The translations under genes were made by a program, and so were the position numbers. From JAJDXO01 sp965207535 (lineage in GTDB: Bacteria > Pseudomonadota > Alphaproteobacteria > Rhodospirillales > UBA2165): a DNA stretch of 64,000 bases. The notes under the pieces were generated by a model. The model was not told the origin of the DNA. It made no database searches and saw only the letters and a list, made by a program, of their open reading frames with translations. Below, in pieces: positions 33,784 to 43,242 of this stretch. Numbering within the stretch: position 1 is the stretch's first letter; the number at the start of each line of letters is the position of its first letter. The DNA is taken from contig CBDBMR010000004.1 of the NCBI GenBank assembly GCA_965207535.1, positions 175,978-239,977 of the forward strand, written 5' to 3'.

Positions 33784-35210
33784 GAGCGCTTCCCTTGGAC
33801 ATCGGCACCGTGCACTTCGTCGGCATCGGCGGCATCGGGATGAGCGGCATCGCCGAAGTACTGCATAACCTGGGCTATTCGGTGCGCGGCTCGGATATTG
33901 CGGACGGCGCCAATGTCCGGCGCTTGCGCGCGATGGGCATTCCGATCGAGATCGGACACCGGGCCGAGAACCTGGACGATGGGCAGGTGATCGTCATTTC
34001 ATCGGCGGTCAAAGCCGACAACCCCGAGGTTGAAGAGGCCCGGCGACGTCTGCTGCCGGTCGTCCGGCGGGCCGAGATGCTGGGCGAGCTTATGCGCCTC
34101 AAATGGTCGGTCGCCGTCGGCGGCACTCATGGCAAGACCACCACCACCTCGATGATCGCCGCGCTGCTGGATGCCGCCGAACTGGATCCGACGGTGATCA
34201 ACGGCGGCATCATCAATGCCTGGGGCTCCAACGCCCGCTTGGGCAGCGGCGATTGGATGGTGGTCGAGGCCGATGAGTCCGATGGCACGTTCGTTAAGTT
34301 GCCGGCGACCATCGCCGTGGTGACCAACATCGATTCCGAGCACATGGATCATTACGGCGGGTTCGAAGCGCTGAGGCGGGCCTTCGATACCTTCGTGGAG
34401 AACATTCCGTTCTACGGCTTTGCGGCACTGTGCATCGACGACGCCGAAGTGCAGGCCATGATCCCCCGGGTCTCGGACCGGCGCATCATTACTTACGGAC
34501 GGAGCCCACAAGCGGAGGTTCGGGTCACGGCCATCGAATCCACGGACGACGGCTCCCAATTCGATGTCACCATTTCGGACCGGGCCGGCGGGCCGTCGAG
34601 AACCCTCGAAAATCTCCCTCTGCCCATGTTCGGCGCCCATAACGTCCAAAATGCACTGGCGGCGATTGCCGTGGCCGCCGAGATGAATATCGAAGATGAG
34701 ATCATCCGCCGCGGTCTGGCCGGTTTCGAAGGCGTGAAGCGCCGCTTTACCAAGACCGGCGAGGTCGACGGGATCACGGTGATCGACGATTACGGGCACC
34801 ATCCCGTGGAGATTTCCGCGGTGCTCGATGCCGCCCGAAGCTCCACCTCGGGCCACATTATCGCCGTCGTCCAGCCCCATCGCTACACCCGGCTTCGCGA
34901 CCTGTTCGAGGAGTTCTGCACCTGCTTCAACGATGCCGACACGGTGATCGTTGCGGATGTCTATCCGGCCGGAGAAGAGCCTATAGAGGGGATAGACCGG
35001 GAGGCCCTCGTGGACGGGCTCCGTTCCCGCGGTCACCGTCAGGTGCTGGCACTACCGGGACCCGAGCGTTTGGCGAGCCTGATCGATGGGGTTGCGCAGC
35101 CGGGGGATCTGGTGGTGTGCCTGGGCGCCGGAAATATCACCGCATGGGCCAACGCCCTGCCCGGCGAACTCGGAGAGCGTCGGGGTGCCGTCGAGGAGGC
35201 GCGAGCATGA
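33780..35210 (+). CDS. murC: UDP-N-acetylmuramate:L-alanine ligase
   Basis: MurC adds L-alanine to UDP-MurNAc, the first peptide step of the stem. The 476-residue ligase has the UDP domain G-I-G-G-I-G-M-S-G near 15-24, ATP loop G-G-T-H-G-K-T-T-T near 117, E-A-D-E-S-D-G near 162, and D-D-Y-G-H-H-P near 336, diagnostic of MurC. It overlaps murG and murB by ATGA junctions. Confidence 0.98.
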   Translation: MRALPLDIGTVHFVGIGGIGMSGIAEVLHNLGYSVRGSDIADGANVRRLRAMGIPIEIGHRAENLDDGQVIVISSAVKADNPEVEEARRRLLPVVRRAEMLGELMRLKWSVAVGGTHGKTTTTSMIAALLDAAELDPTVINGGIINAWGSNARLGSGDWMVVEADESDGTFVKLPATIAVVTNIDSEHMDHYGGFEALRRAFDTFVENIPFYGFAALCIDDAEVQAMIPRVSDRRIITYGRSPQAEVRVTAIESTDDGSQFDVTISDRAGGPSRTLENLPLPMFGAHNVQNALAAIAVAAEMNIEDEIIRRGLAGFEGVKRRFTKTGEVDGITVIDDYGHHPVEISAVLDAARSSTSGHIIAVVQPHRYTRLRDLFEEFCTCFNDADTVIVADVYPAGEEPIEGIDREALVDGLRSRGHRQVLALPGPERLASLIDGVAQPGDLVVCLGAGNITAWANALPGELGERRGAVEEARA

Positions 35211-36154
35211 TGACGGCGCCCAAGTTCCCTCAAGGTTTGATCGACCGGCTGCCCCCCGTGAAGGGTGACTACACGGCCAATGCGCCGCTCGCCAAATCCA
35301 CATGGTTCCGGGTCGGCGGGCCCGCGGAAATATTGTATCGGCCGAAGGACATCGGTGACCTGACCGCTTTTCTCGCCGCCAAGCCCGGTGATGTTCCGGT
35401 GACGGTCATCGGCGTTGCGTCAAATCTGCTGGTCCGCGACGGCGGGGTCCCGGGCGTGGTGATCCGTCTCGCGGATGGTTTCAGCGATATCACCGTGGAC
35501 GGCAAAGATCTCAGAGCCGGCGGCGGCGCGTCCAACCTCAAGGTGGCCAACGCGGCCCGGGATGCGGGGCTTGCGGGCCTTGAGTTCCTGAGCGGTATCC
35601 CGGGATCGGTCGGCGGATCGGCGCGGATGAATGCCGGCGCGTTCGGCGGCGAGGTGAGCGGCGTGTTCGTTTCGGCGACGGCGCTCGACGGTCGCGGAGA
35701 ACCGCACGATGCCGACCCCGCCGCGATGGGATTCGCCTACCGTCATTCGACGGCGCCCGAGGATTGGATATTCGTCGACGTGGTGCTGAGGGGACAGGCC
35801 GGCGATCACGACGCGATCGCGGCCCGCATGGATGAGATCAAATCCATCCGTGACGCCAGCCAGCCGTCCAAGACGCCCACCGGCGGCAGCACATTCGTCA
35901 ACCCGCCGGGGCACAAGGCGTGGGAGCTGATCGACAAGGCGGGATGCCGCGGGCTGACCCGCGGCGGCGCCCGGGTGTCCGAGAAGCATTGCAACTTCCT
36001 GATCAACACCGGCGGCGCGGCGGCTGCCGACATCGAAGGCCTCGGTGAAGAGGTTCGGCGGCGGGTATTCGACAGCACCGGCATCTCGCTGGACTGGGAA
36101 ATCCGGCGCATCGGTGTGCCGGCAACTCCGATCGTGAAGGAGGCGGGCAAATGA
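35207..36154 (+). CDS. murB: UDP-N-acetylenolpyruvoylglucosamine reductase
   Basis: MurB reduces enolpyruvyl-UDP-GlcNAc to UDP-MurNAc using FAD and NADPH. The 315-residue protein has the FAD-binding block S-N-L-L-V-R-D-G-G near 70, S-G-I-P-G-S-V-G-G near 129, the catalytic Ser in P-T-G-G-S-T-F near 225 and a C-terminal S-E-K-H-x-N-F-L-I-N segment. Two adjacent ATGs are possible; the first (35207) overlaps the murC stop and is preferred. The longer open frame upstream is a shadow of murC. Confidence 0.97.
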   Translation: MMTAPKFPQGLIDRLPPVKGDYTANAPLAKSTWFRVGGPAEILYRPKDIGDLTAFLAAKPGDVPVTVIGVASNLLVRDGGVPGVVIRLADGFSDITVDGKDLRAGGGASNLKVANAARDAGLAGLEFLSGIPGSVGGSARMNAGAFGGEVSGVFVSATALDGRGEPHDADPAAMGFAYRHSTAPEDWIFVDVVLRGQAGDHDAIAARMDEIKSIRDASQPSKTPTGGSTFVNPPGHKAWELIDKAGCRGLTRGGARVSEKHCNFLINTGGAAAADIEGLGEEVRRRVFDSTGISLDWEIRRIGVPATPIVKEAGK

Positions 36155-37056
36155 GCCGTCATGTCGCCGTCCTGATGGGCGGGTGGTCCGCCGAGCGGGA
36201 GGTTTCCCTGGTCTCGGGCGCTGCGGTTTCCAACGCGCTGACCGGGGCCGGTTACCGCGTCACGTCGATCGATGTGCAACGGGACGCGGGCGCGCTGCTG
36301 ACCCGGCTCAATCCCAAACCCGACGCCGTGTTCAACGCGCTGCACGGCCGTTGGGGCGAGGACGGCTGCATTCAAGGCCTGCTGAATATCATCGAGATTC
36401 CCTATACCCATTCAGGCCTTTTGGCCTCGGCGTTGGCCATGGACAAGCCTGCCGCCAAGGCGCTGTTCGCCGCTTGCGGCATCAAGGTCTCCAAGCATGT
36501 CATCACCACCCGCGACGAGATCTTGAAGGGCGACGTGCTGCCGAGGCCCTATGTGGTGAAACCGGTGAATGAGGGATCCAGTGTCGGTGTCACCATCGTC
36601 CACGAGGGCGATAATTTCAAACCCGGCGATGATGGCGGGTGGCGCTGGGGCCGCCGGGTGATGGTGGAAGAATTCATTCCGGGCCGGGAACTGACCGTCG
36701 CGGTGATGGGCGATCGTGCGCTCGCGGTCACCGAAATCCTGACCGACCGGGAGTTCTACGACTACGACGCCAAGTACGCACACCAGGGATCCCGGCACAC
36801 GGTCCCGGCGGAAATCGGCTCGGACGTTTATGACGAAGCCTGCCGGATTTCGTTGCTGGGCCACCAGGCCTTGGGATGCCGCGGCGTCAGCCGCGCCGAC
36901 CTGCGGTTCGACGGCGAGGACCTCTACATGCTGGAGATCAACACCCAGCCGGGGATGACCCCGACCTCGCTGGTCCCCGAACAGGCGGCTTACGCGAACA
37001 TTTCTTTCCAGGACCTAGTGTCCTGGATGGTGGAGAACGCAGCATGGGACGATTGA
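36151..37056 (+). CDS. ddl: D-alanine:D-alanine ligase
   Basis: Ddl makes the D-Ala-D-Ala dipeptide used by MurF. The 301-residue ATP-grasp enzyme has H-V-A-V-L-M-G-G-W-S-A-E-R-E-V-S at its start, A-L-H-G-R-W-G-E-D-G near 65, N-E-G-S-S-V-G-V near 140, and R-A-D-L-R-F with L-E-I-N-T-Q-P-G-M-T near 265, the substrate and metal sites. It sits between murB and ftsQ, overlapping both (4 and 13 bp). Confidence 0.97.
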   Translation: MSRHVAVLMGGWSAEREVSLVSGAAVSNALTGAGYRVTSIDVQRDAGALLTRLNPKPDAVFNALHGRWGEDGCIQGLLNIIEIPYTHSGLLASALAMDKPAAKALFAACGIKVSKHVITTRDEILKGDVLPRPYVVKPVNEGSSVGVTIVHEGDNFKPGDDGGWRWGRRVMVEEFIPGRELTVAVMGDRALAVTEILTDREFYDYDAKYAHQGSRHTVPAEIGSDVYDEACRISLLGHQALGCRGVSRADLRFDGEDLYMLEINTQPGMTPTSLVPEQAAYANISFQDLVSWMVENAAWDD

Positions 37057-37916
37057 CGGGCAAGGCGGATAGGGGCCCGGCCCCGCGGACCTCGCGGCCG
37101 CCGAAGAAGCGGCCCCGGGCGAAGCCCCTTTGGCGGACGCCGCAATTGATTGCCGCCGGGATCCTGGCCGTGGTCACGGTGACGGGTTTCGGCGGCTGGT
37201 GGATCTGGAACGAAGGCTTCATCCAGCGTTCCCTGGAGCGCGCCAAATGGACCGCCATCGGCGTCACGGCGAAGGCCGGCTTTACCGTTTCCGAAATAAT
37301 CGTCGAAGGACGGCATCGCACCTCTCCCGAGGCACTGCGCAAGGCCCTCCGGCTGGAGCGCGGCGCCCCGATCCTGGCATTCGATCCCGACGCGGCGCGC
37401 ATCCGTGTCGAGGCGCTGCCCTGGGTCCGCCGGGCGGAGGTGGAGCGGCAACTTCCCGACCTGGTGCACTTGAAAATCGCCGAACGCCGGCCCCTAGCCC
37501 TGTGGCAGCGGGATGGGGTGTTCTCACTGGTCGATTCCGACGGGGCGGTCGTCCCCATCGGCGCCCTCGAAGCGTTCAAGAATTTGATCGTCATCGTCGG
37601 CGGGGATGCGCCCCGGCACGCCGGCGCCCTGATGGATGTCATCTCCCAGTCGCCCGAACTCGCGGGTCACGTGAAGGCGGCGGTCCGGGTCTCCGGCCGG
37701 CGCTGGGATTTGCATCTGCTGGATGGTGTCGTGGTGCGGCTGCCCGAGGAAGACCCCGGCGGCGCTTGGCGCCGTCTTGCCGAATTGCAGCGGGATCGCG
37801 GGCTTTTGAGGGGCAGCGTATCCGGCATAGATCTTCGTTATCCGGATCGGGTGGTGATCCGGCCGGCACCCCGGCGCCCGGGCATCAAGCCGACGCCACA
37901 GCAGAAAGAGACCTGA
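37044..37916 (+). CDS. ftsQ: Cell division protein FtsQ
   Basis: The 290-residue bitopic protein has a long basic, Pro-rich cytoplasmic tail (residues 1-30), a transmembrane helix at about 34-54, a POTRA domain beginning G-F-T-V-S-E-I-I-V-E-G-R-H-R-T near 75, and the conserved L-P-W-V-R-R-A-E-V and A-L-W-Q motifs near 130 and 152. FtsQ scaffolds FtsL/FtsB and controls FtsWI. ATG at 37044 lies inside the ddl end; the frame is open further up but only as a ddl shadow. Confidence 0.93.
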   Translation: MGRLTGKADRGPAPRTSRPPKKRPRAKPLWRTPQLIAAGILAVVTVTGFGGWWIWNEGFIQRSLERAKWTAIGVTAKAGFTVSEIIVEGRHRTSPEALRKALRLERGAPILAFDPDAARIRVEALPWVRRAEVERQLPDLVHLKIAERRPLALWQRDGVFSLVDSDGAVVPIGALEAFKNLIVIVGGDAPRHAGALMDVISQSPELAGHVKAAVRVSGRRWDLHLLDGVVVRLPEEDPGGAWRRLAELQRDRGLLRGSVSGIDLRYPDRVVIRPAPRRPGIKPTPQQKET

Positions 37917-37930
37917 GGGTAGACCGACGG

Positions 37931-39193
37931 ATGAAACGGAACTCGAAACAGAATGGCAGCGGCCGCGGATTGATCACCGCCTTGGATGTGGGGTCGACCA
38001 AGGTCGCCTGCTTTATCGCCCGGATGACCGCATCCGGCGAACCCGAGATCGTCGGCATCGGCCATCAGCTGGCGGCCGGTATGCGGTCCGGCAACATTGT
38101 CGACCTGGAGGCGGTGGAATCGTCCATCCGGGCGGCCGTCGAGGCGGCGGAACAGATGGCGGGTGAAAACGTCAAGGACGTCGCCGCCTGCATCTCCGGC
38201 GCGTCACCATCCTCGAAGCTGATTTCCTTTGACGTTTCCATCGCGGGTCACGAAATCGGCGATGCCGATCTTCGCCCCGCCCTCGATCCGGCCTGGCTCA
38301 TGACCCAGGTGGAGGAGGACCGTCAGGTCATTCACACCATCCCGGTCGCATTCTCCATCGACGGCAACCGCGGTGTGCGTGACCCCAGGGGCATGTTCGC
38401 CGAGAAACTGGGTGTCAACATGGTGGTGATGAGCGCGGCATCGGGCCCGCTTCGCAACCTCGAGACCGCGGTCAGCCGGTGCCATCTGGCGGTCGCGGAT
38501 CATGTCATCGCCTCTTATGCCTCGGGGCTGGCGTGTCTGGTCGATGACGAAACCGAACTCGGTGCCACCTGTATCGACCTGGGCGGCGGCACGACGACGG
38601 TCTCGGTGTTTTTCGATGGTGAAATCGTCCACGCCGATAGCGTTCCGGTCGGCGGCGGCCATGTCACCAATGACATCGCGCGCGGGCTGTCGACCCCGGT
38701 GGCATTCGCGGAACGCATGAAGACGCTCTACGGCAGCTGTGTGGCGTCGCCCTCCGACGACACCGAGAGCATCAGTGTGCCGCTGGTCGGCGAGGATGAA
38801 AACGATGCGGCCCACGTGCCGCGCTCCATGCTGGTCGGAATCATCCGGCCCCGGGTCGAGGAAATTCTGGAATTGGTCCGCGACCGGCTGGAGGCGACCG
38901 GCTTCGACAAGGTGGCGGGACGCCGCGTGGTTCTGACCGGCGGCGCCAGCCAACTCACCGGTATTCGGGAACTGGCCGCCGAGATGCTCGATAAGAACGT
39001 ACGCATCGGCCGTCCCGCGGGTTTCAAAGGCCTGGCGGAGGCAACCAACGGCCCCGCCTACTCGGCCGCCGCGGGCCTGATCAAGTTCATCATCAATTCA
39101 CAATCGGAGACTGCACATGCCGCGCTCCGTGCAATGGAGGTCCCGGCAAGCCGCTTCGGCCGGCTCGGGATGTGGATCCGTGAAAACATGTAA
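37931..39193 (+). CDS. ftsA: Cell division protein FtsA
   Basis: The 420-residue actin-like ATPase tethers FtsZ to the membrane. It has the phosphate-1 motif A-L-D-V-G-S-T-K near 19, the 1C SHS2 subdomain (about 85-165), phosphate-2 C-I-D-L-G-G-G-T-T near 212, adenosine motif V-L-T-G-G-A-S-Q-L near 337, and a C-terminal amphipathic helix (R-L-G-M-W-I-R-E-N). ATG 37931 has GACGG but only a weak ribosome site, 14 bp after ftsQ. ftsZ follows after 132 bp. Confidence 0.96.
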   Translation: MKRNSKQNGSGRGLITALDVGSTKVACFIARMTASGEPEIVGIGHQLAAGMRSGNIVDLEAVESSIRAAVEAAEQMAGENVKDVAACISGASPSSKLISFDVSIAGHEIGDADLRPALDPAWLMTQVEEDRQVIHTIPVAFSIDGNRGVRDPRGMFAEKLGVNMVVMSAASGPLRNLETAVSRCHLAVADHVIASYASGLACLVDDETELGATCIDLGGGTTTVSVFFDGEIVHADSVPVGGGHVTNDIARGLSTPVAFAERMKTLYGSCVASPSDDTESISVPLVGEDENDAAHVPRSMLVGIIRPRVEEILELVRDRLEATGFDKVAGRRVVLTGGASQLTGIRELAAEMLDKNVRIGRPAGFKGLAEATNGPAYSAAAGLIKFIINSQSETAHAALRAMEVPASRFGRLGMWIRENM

Positions 39194-39215
39194 CTCGCCT
39201 CAACCCCTCACCGCT

Positions 39216-39298
39216 CCGGTCGACCGGGGCATCTCATCCGTCCCGTCAAAGCGGGACTTCCATACTCGCCCGCCGGAGAATCCGGTGCTCCCGGCGGG
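39216..39298. repeat. Palindromes in the ftsA-ftsZ gap
   Basis: CCGGTCGACCGG (39216-39227) is a perfect 12-bp palindrome. TCCCG/CGGGA (39241-39256) forms a small hairpin. CCCGCCGG (39269-39276) pairs with CCGGCGGG (39291-39298) across a 14-base loop. The last lies just before the ftsZ ribosome site and could modulate ftsZ mRNA level or stability. No T-run follows any of them. Confidence 0.5.
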
Positions 39299-39325
39299 TC
39301 GTACACTCTAAATCTGGAGGCCAAA

Positions 39326-41059
39326 ATGAGTATAAACCTAACAGTGCCGAACAATAGCGAGACGCCCGAACTGAAACCTAGGATCACCGTCATCGGCGTC
39401 GGGGGCGCCGGTGGCAACGCCGTAAACAACATGATCCAGTCTGGATTGGAAGGGGTCGACTTCATGGTCGCCAATTCCGATGCCCAGGCTCTGGCCCATT
39501 CCCATTCGGATCTGCGAATTCAGATGGGGACCCAAATCACCCGAGGACTGGGTGCCGGGTCGAATCCGGATGTCGGTCGCGCGGCGGCCGAAGAATCCCT
39601 CGAAGACATTCTCGCCAATCTGCAGGATGCCAATATGGTGTTCATCACCGCCGGTCTCGGTGGTGGAACCGGTACCGGCGCCGCCCCGGTCATCGCACGT
39701 GCCGCTCGGGAGCGCGACATCCTGACGGTGGGCGTGGTCACCAAACCGTTCCAGTTCGAAGGCGCCAACCGGATGAAGATCGCCGAGGCGGGCCTTGAAG
39801 AGCTGCATCAGTTCGTCGATACGCTGCTGATCATTCCCAACCAGAATCTGTTCCGGGTTGCCAACGAGCAGACGACCTTTGCCGATGCTTTCAAGATGGC
39901 GGACGACGTCCTCTATTCCGGCGTTCGCGGGGTCACCGATCTGATGGTGATGCCGGGCCTGATCAACCTCGACTTTGCCGACATCCGCTCGGTGATGAGC
40001 GAGATGGGCAAGGCGATGATGGGAACCGGCGAAGCCGAGGGTGAACGCCGCGCGGTCGAGGCCGCGGAAGCGGCGATCGCCAATCCGCTGCTCGACGATA
40101 CTTCCATGCGCGGCGCCAGGGGGGTGCTGATCAATATCACCGCCGGCATGGACATCACCCTGTTCGAGGTCGACGAGGCCGCCAACCGGATCCGCGACGA
40201 AGTGGACGAAGATGCAAACATCATCTTCGGCTCGACCTTCGACGAGGAGCTCGAAGGGCGGATCAGGGTGTCCGTGGTTGCCACGGGGATCGAGGCCGAG
40301 GCCGGCGCCCGGCCACAGCCCATCGTGCGTCAGGTGACCGAGGCCCATCGGCCGGCGCAAATCGAAGCCTCCAAGGACGAGGACGCGCCTACCGCCCCGG
40401 CGGAGGTGGCCCGGTTCCCCGAGGCCGTCGTCCAACCCGCGGCCGAGCAGGAAGACGCCTCCGAGCCGGAACCGGCGGATGACGAGACCGATACCGCCGC
40501 CGACGACAGCCCGGCACCGTTCATTCCGGATGCGCCGGTCGAGACTGCGCCCGCGGCTGCCGAAGCAGCCACGCCTGATCCTATCGCCGTCGCGGACATG
40601 ATGAACGCGCGTTCGGTGGACGAGGCCCCCGCACCCAAGAAGAAGGGCCCGAGCCTGTTTGAACGGGTCACCGGTGTTGGCCGCCAGGAGCGCCGCGAGC
40701 CGCAACCACCGGCGGTCGCCAAGGCGCCTCGGGCACCCGAACCGATTCCGTCTCCGGCATCTGCGCCGGAGCCGGAGGCCGCGCCTCAGCCGGCACCCCA
40801 ACCGGCGCCCCAACCCGCGCCTGTGGCCCAGTCGGTTGAATCCGCACCCGAATCGCCCCCTGAAACGCAGCATGAAACGCAGCATGAAACGCAGCATGAA
40901 ACACCGATTCCGACGCCGCCTGCCGAGCAGCCGGCGCGGAGTGCGTCGCCGGCCAACATGTTGCTTGGCACCCTCGATACCGGTGATGGCGACAAAAACA
41001 CGGGCGACGACGACGACCTCCTTGATATTCCTGCGTTTTTACGGCGTCAGGCGAACTGA
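39326..41059 (+). CDS. ftsZ: Cell division GTPase FtsZ
   Basis: FtsZ polymerises into the Z ring that organises division. The 577-residue protein has the tubulin GTPase motif G112-G-G-T-G-T-G118, N-L-D-F-A-D-I (T7 loop) near 210, and a globular core to about 320. A very long acidic, Pro/Ala-rich linker (about 330-560) follows, with Q-P-A-P repeats and three E-T-Q-H repeats. The C-terminal peptide L-D-I-P-A-F-L-R-R-Q binds FtsA. E. coli FtsZ is 383 residues; long linkers are usual in alphaproteobacteria. TGGAGG precedes ATG 39326. Confidence 0.98.
   Translation: MSINLTVPNNSETPELKPRITVIGVGGAGGNAVNNMIQSGLEGVDFMVANSDAQALAHSHSDLRIQMGTQITRGLGAGSNPDVGRAAAEESLEDILANLQDANMVFITAGLGGGTGTGAAPVIARAARERDILTVGVVTKPFQFEGANRMKIAEAGLEELHQFVDTLLIIPNQNLFRVANEQTTFADAFKMADDVLYSGVRGVTDLMVMPGLINLDFADIRSVMSEMGKAMMGTGEAEGERRAVEAAEAAIANPLLDDTSMRGARGVLINITAGMDITLFEVDEAANRIRDEVDEDANIIFGSTFDEELEGRIRVSVVATGIEAEAGARPQPIVRQVTEAHRPAQIEASKDEDAPTAPAEVARFPEAVVQPAAEQEDASEPEPADDETDTAADDSPAPFIPDAPVETAPAAAEAATPDPIAVADMMNARSVDEAPAPKKKGPSLFERVTGVGRQERREPQPPAVAKAPRAPEPIPSPASAPEPEAAPQPAPQPAPQPAPVAQSVESAPESPPETQHETQHETQHETPIPTPPAEQPARSASPANMLLGTLDTGDGDKNTGDDDDLLDIPAFLRRQAN
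40862..40903 (+). repeat. 12-bp in-frame repeat inside the ftsZ linker
   Basis: GAAACGCAGCAT is repeated three times without change (40862-40897) and then begins a fourth copy. It encodes three E-T-Q-H units in the disordered linker. Perfect identity at DNA level suggests recent expansion; length variation would be tolerated because the linker is flexible. Confidence 0.95.
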
Positions 41060-41243
41060 GGAGAAGCTCGGGAAAACCGCAACATTTGGAAACATTTGTT
41101 GATTTGTGTGTCTCCGGGGGGGTTGTTACACCATCCTCGGAGCCATACAAATGGGTGCAATTTCAACGAATTGACCCAACGGTTCCGGGGTGAGAGTTAA
41201 ATCGGGCCGGGTAACGGTCCCAGACGGCCTGATAAGGCAAGAG

Positions 41244-42218
41244 ATGAATCACTTGGATAGCGTGGCGATAAACGAAGGCCCTGCGGGTACCGCCGTGGCG
41301 CCTGGCACTCCTGGTTTTACGATTTCCCAAAAGACCATCGCTCAGACGGTCGATTGTTCCGGGGTCGCGTTGCACTCGGGCGCCGAAACGGCATTGACCC
41401 TGCGTCCGGCACCAGCCGGTACCGGAATCATCTTCCGCCGCACGGACCTGGACGGAAGCCCCGAAATTCCCGCCCGTTGGGACCACGTGGTCGATACCAC
41501 CCTCTGCACCACCCTCGGCACAGAGGGCGGTGCGCGCGTTTCGACGGTCGAGCACCTGATGGCGGCCCTGGCCGGCTGTCACATCGACAACCTCTATGTC
41601 GAGGTCGATGGCCCCGAAGTACCGATCATGGACGGCAGTTCCCAGCCCTTCGTCCTCCTGATCGAGTGCGCGGGCGTGGTGGAGCAGGCCGAGGCCCGCC
41701 GGGTGCTGGAAATCCTCAAGCCGGTGACCGTCGAAGACGGTGACCGGCTGGTGGAGCTGACCCCGAGCCCGTCTTTCTCGGTCGGGTTCGAGATCGATTT
41801 CGCCAATCGGGCGGTGGCCCGCCAGGAATTGGTGGTGACGCTGATCAACGGCTCATTCAAGACGGAAATTGCCCGCGCCCGGACCTTCGGGTTCGCGGAA
41901 GAGGTCGCGCAGATGCGGGCCGCCGGCCTGGCCCGTGGCGGTTCGCTCGATAATGCGGTTGTGGTCTCCGAGGACCGGGTCCTCAATGAAGACGGACTGC
42001 GCTACGACGACGAGTTCGTCCGCCACAAGGTACTGGACGCGGTCGGCGACTTGTATCTCGCCGGCGCACCGGTTCGCGGTCATTTCCGCGGCGTACGCTC
42101 GGGCCACCGGCTCAACAACGAGCTGCTCCGGGCGCTGTTTGCCGATGACACCGCTTGGCGGGAGACGACCCTTGATCCGGCGATCGCCATTCACGGGATG
42201 GAATTCGCCGCGGCTTAA
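41244..42218 (+). CDS. lpxC: UDP-3-O-acyl-N-acetylglucosamine deacetylase
   Basis: LpxC is the zinc-dependent, committed step of lipid A synthesis. From ATG 41244 (AAGGCAAGAG before it) the protein has 324 residues; an upstream GTG (41190) would add 18 non-conserved residues. Visible motifs are G-V-A-L-H-S-G near 36, V-E-H-L-M-A-A-L-A near 92 (Zn His), and the Zn/catalytic block R-H-K-V-L-D-A-V-G-D near 260 followed by R-G-H-F near 279. It follows ftsZ after a 184-bp gap, and a terminator lies behind it. Confidence 0.97.
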   Translation: MNHLDSVAINEGPAGTAVAPGTPGFTISQKTIAQTVDCSGVALHSGAETALTLRPAPAGTGIIFRRTDLDGSPEIPARWDHVVDTTLCTTLGTEGGARVSTVEHLMAALAGCHIDNLYVEVDGPEVPIMDGSSQPFVLLIECAGVVEQAEARRVLEILKPVTVEDGDRLVELTPSPSFSVGFEIDFANRAVARQELVVTLINGSFKTEIARARTFGFAEEVAQMRAAGLARGGSLDNAVVVSEDRVLNEDGLRYDDEFVRHKVLDAVGDLYLAGAPVRGHFRGVRSGHRLNNELLRALFADDTAWRETTLDPAIAIHGMEFAAA

Positions 42219-42243
42219 ATCCGTATCCGAGGATCGCCAGGCT

Positions 42244-42270
42244 TGCCGCTCCTTTGGGGCGGCATTTTTT
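42244..42270 (+). terminator. Intrinsic terminator after lpxC
   Basis: TGCCGC(T)CC pairs with GGGCGGCA across a TTTG loop (42244-42264, one bulged T). Six T follow immediately (42265-42270). Lying 25 bp after the lpxC stop, it is the probable end of the dcw/lpxC transcript and isolates bamD. Confidence 0.85.
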
Positions 42271-42378
42271 GTCGGCGGCACCGTCGTGGAATCGTGACCG
42301 CCGCGGGGCAGACAGAGGCCAAAAAAGTGCTATATTTATGCTGGTCTCCAGCGAGGAAACCGGGAACTCACGAATTCC

Positions 42379-43221
42379 ATGGCTGAAATGCGATCCTCAA
42401 TTTTCAAGCGGATCAGACTCCCGTCGTCACGGCTCTTGGTGCTTGGCCTTGCGGCATTCGCGCTGGCCGCCTGTTCATCGTCGGACGATGAAAACGCATA
42501 TGTCGAACGGCCGGTGGCGGCGCTTTACAATACGGCGCTCAACCAGCTCAATGCCGGCGAGTTCCAGGAGGCGGCTGTCGCCTTCGATGAGGTGGAACGC
42601 CAGCATCCCTATTCCATATGGGCGATCAAGGCCCAGCTGATGTCGGCCTACGCCTACTATCAGAACAACGACTACGACGAGGCCATCATTGCCCTCGATC
42701 GGTTCATCCAGCTCCATCCGGGGAACAAGGACATCGCCTATGCCCACTATTTGAGGGGGCTGAGCTACTACGAGCAGATCGTCGATGTGGGCCGGGACCA
42801 AAAGATGACCGAGTTGGCACTTCGGAACCTTTCCGATCTCGTCAACCGGTTTCCCGACAGCAAGTATACCCGCGATGCACAACTGAAGATCGATCTCACC
42901 CGCGATCACCTCGCCGGCAAGGAGATGGAAATCGGCCGTTATTATCAGGGTCAGCGCCAGCACCTGGCGGCCATCAACCGGTTCAAACTTGTCATCGACC
43001 GCTATCAGACCACGACCCACGTACCGGAAGCGCTCCACCGTTTGACCGAATCCTATCTTGAGCTTGGGCTCACCGATCAGGCGGGCAAAACCGCCGCGAC
43101 GTTGGGCCACAACTTTCCCGGCAGCGAATGGTACATCGATTCCTACCAGATTGTCGAAGGCAAGCAGATCCGGCCCAAGGAAGAAAAGAAGGCCCCTTGG
43201 TATTGGCCGTTCGGCAACTAG
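42379..43221 (+). CDS. bamD: Outer membrane protein assembly factor BamD
   Basis: BamD is the essential lipoprotein of the BAM complex that inserts beta-barrel proteins into the outer membrane. The 280-residue protein has a signal peptide with lipobox L-A-A-C32 and then TPR-like repeats starting L-Y-N-T-A-L-N-Q-L-N-A-G-E-F near 52. Conserved blocks include Y-A-H-Y-L-R-G-L-S-Y-Y-E-Q near 120 and G-R-Y-Y near 192. A second ATG at 42388 is possible. It lies in the usual place between lpxC and recN. Confidence 0.95.
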   Translation: MAEMRSSIFKRIRLPSSRLLVLGLAAFALAACSSSDDENAYVERPVAALYNTALNQLNAGEFQEAAVAFDEVERQHPYSIWAIKAQLMSAYAYYQNNDYDEAIIALDRFIQLHPGNKDIAYAHYLRGLSYYEQIVDVGRDQKMTELALRNLSDLVNRFPDSKYTRDAQLKIDLTRDHLAGKEMEIGRYYQGQRQHLAAINRFKLVIDRYQTTTHVPEALHRLTESYLELGLTDQAGKTAATLGHNFPGSEWYIDSYQIVEGKQIRPKEEKKAPWYWPFGN

Positions 43222-43242
43222 GCCGGGACCGCTTCGACGTCC

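Noticed and set aside
37130..37930. Apparent 267-residue extension of FtsA
   Set aside because: It is the shifted frame of ftsQ; the conserved FtsA N-terminus starts just after ATG 37931.
40780..40830. Q-P-A-P repeat in FtsZ as sign of a mobile or CRISPR-like repeat
   Set aside because: The repeats are in-frame low-complexity linker codons and lack unique spacers.
41110..41150. Possible terminator after ftsZ (CTCCGGGG / CCTCGGAG)
   Set aside because: The stem has a mismatch, a 13-base loop and no T-run, so I do not call it a terminator.
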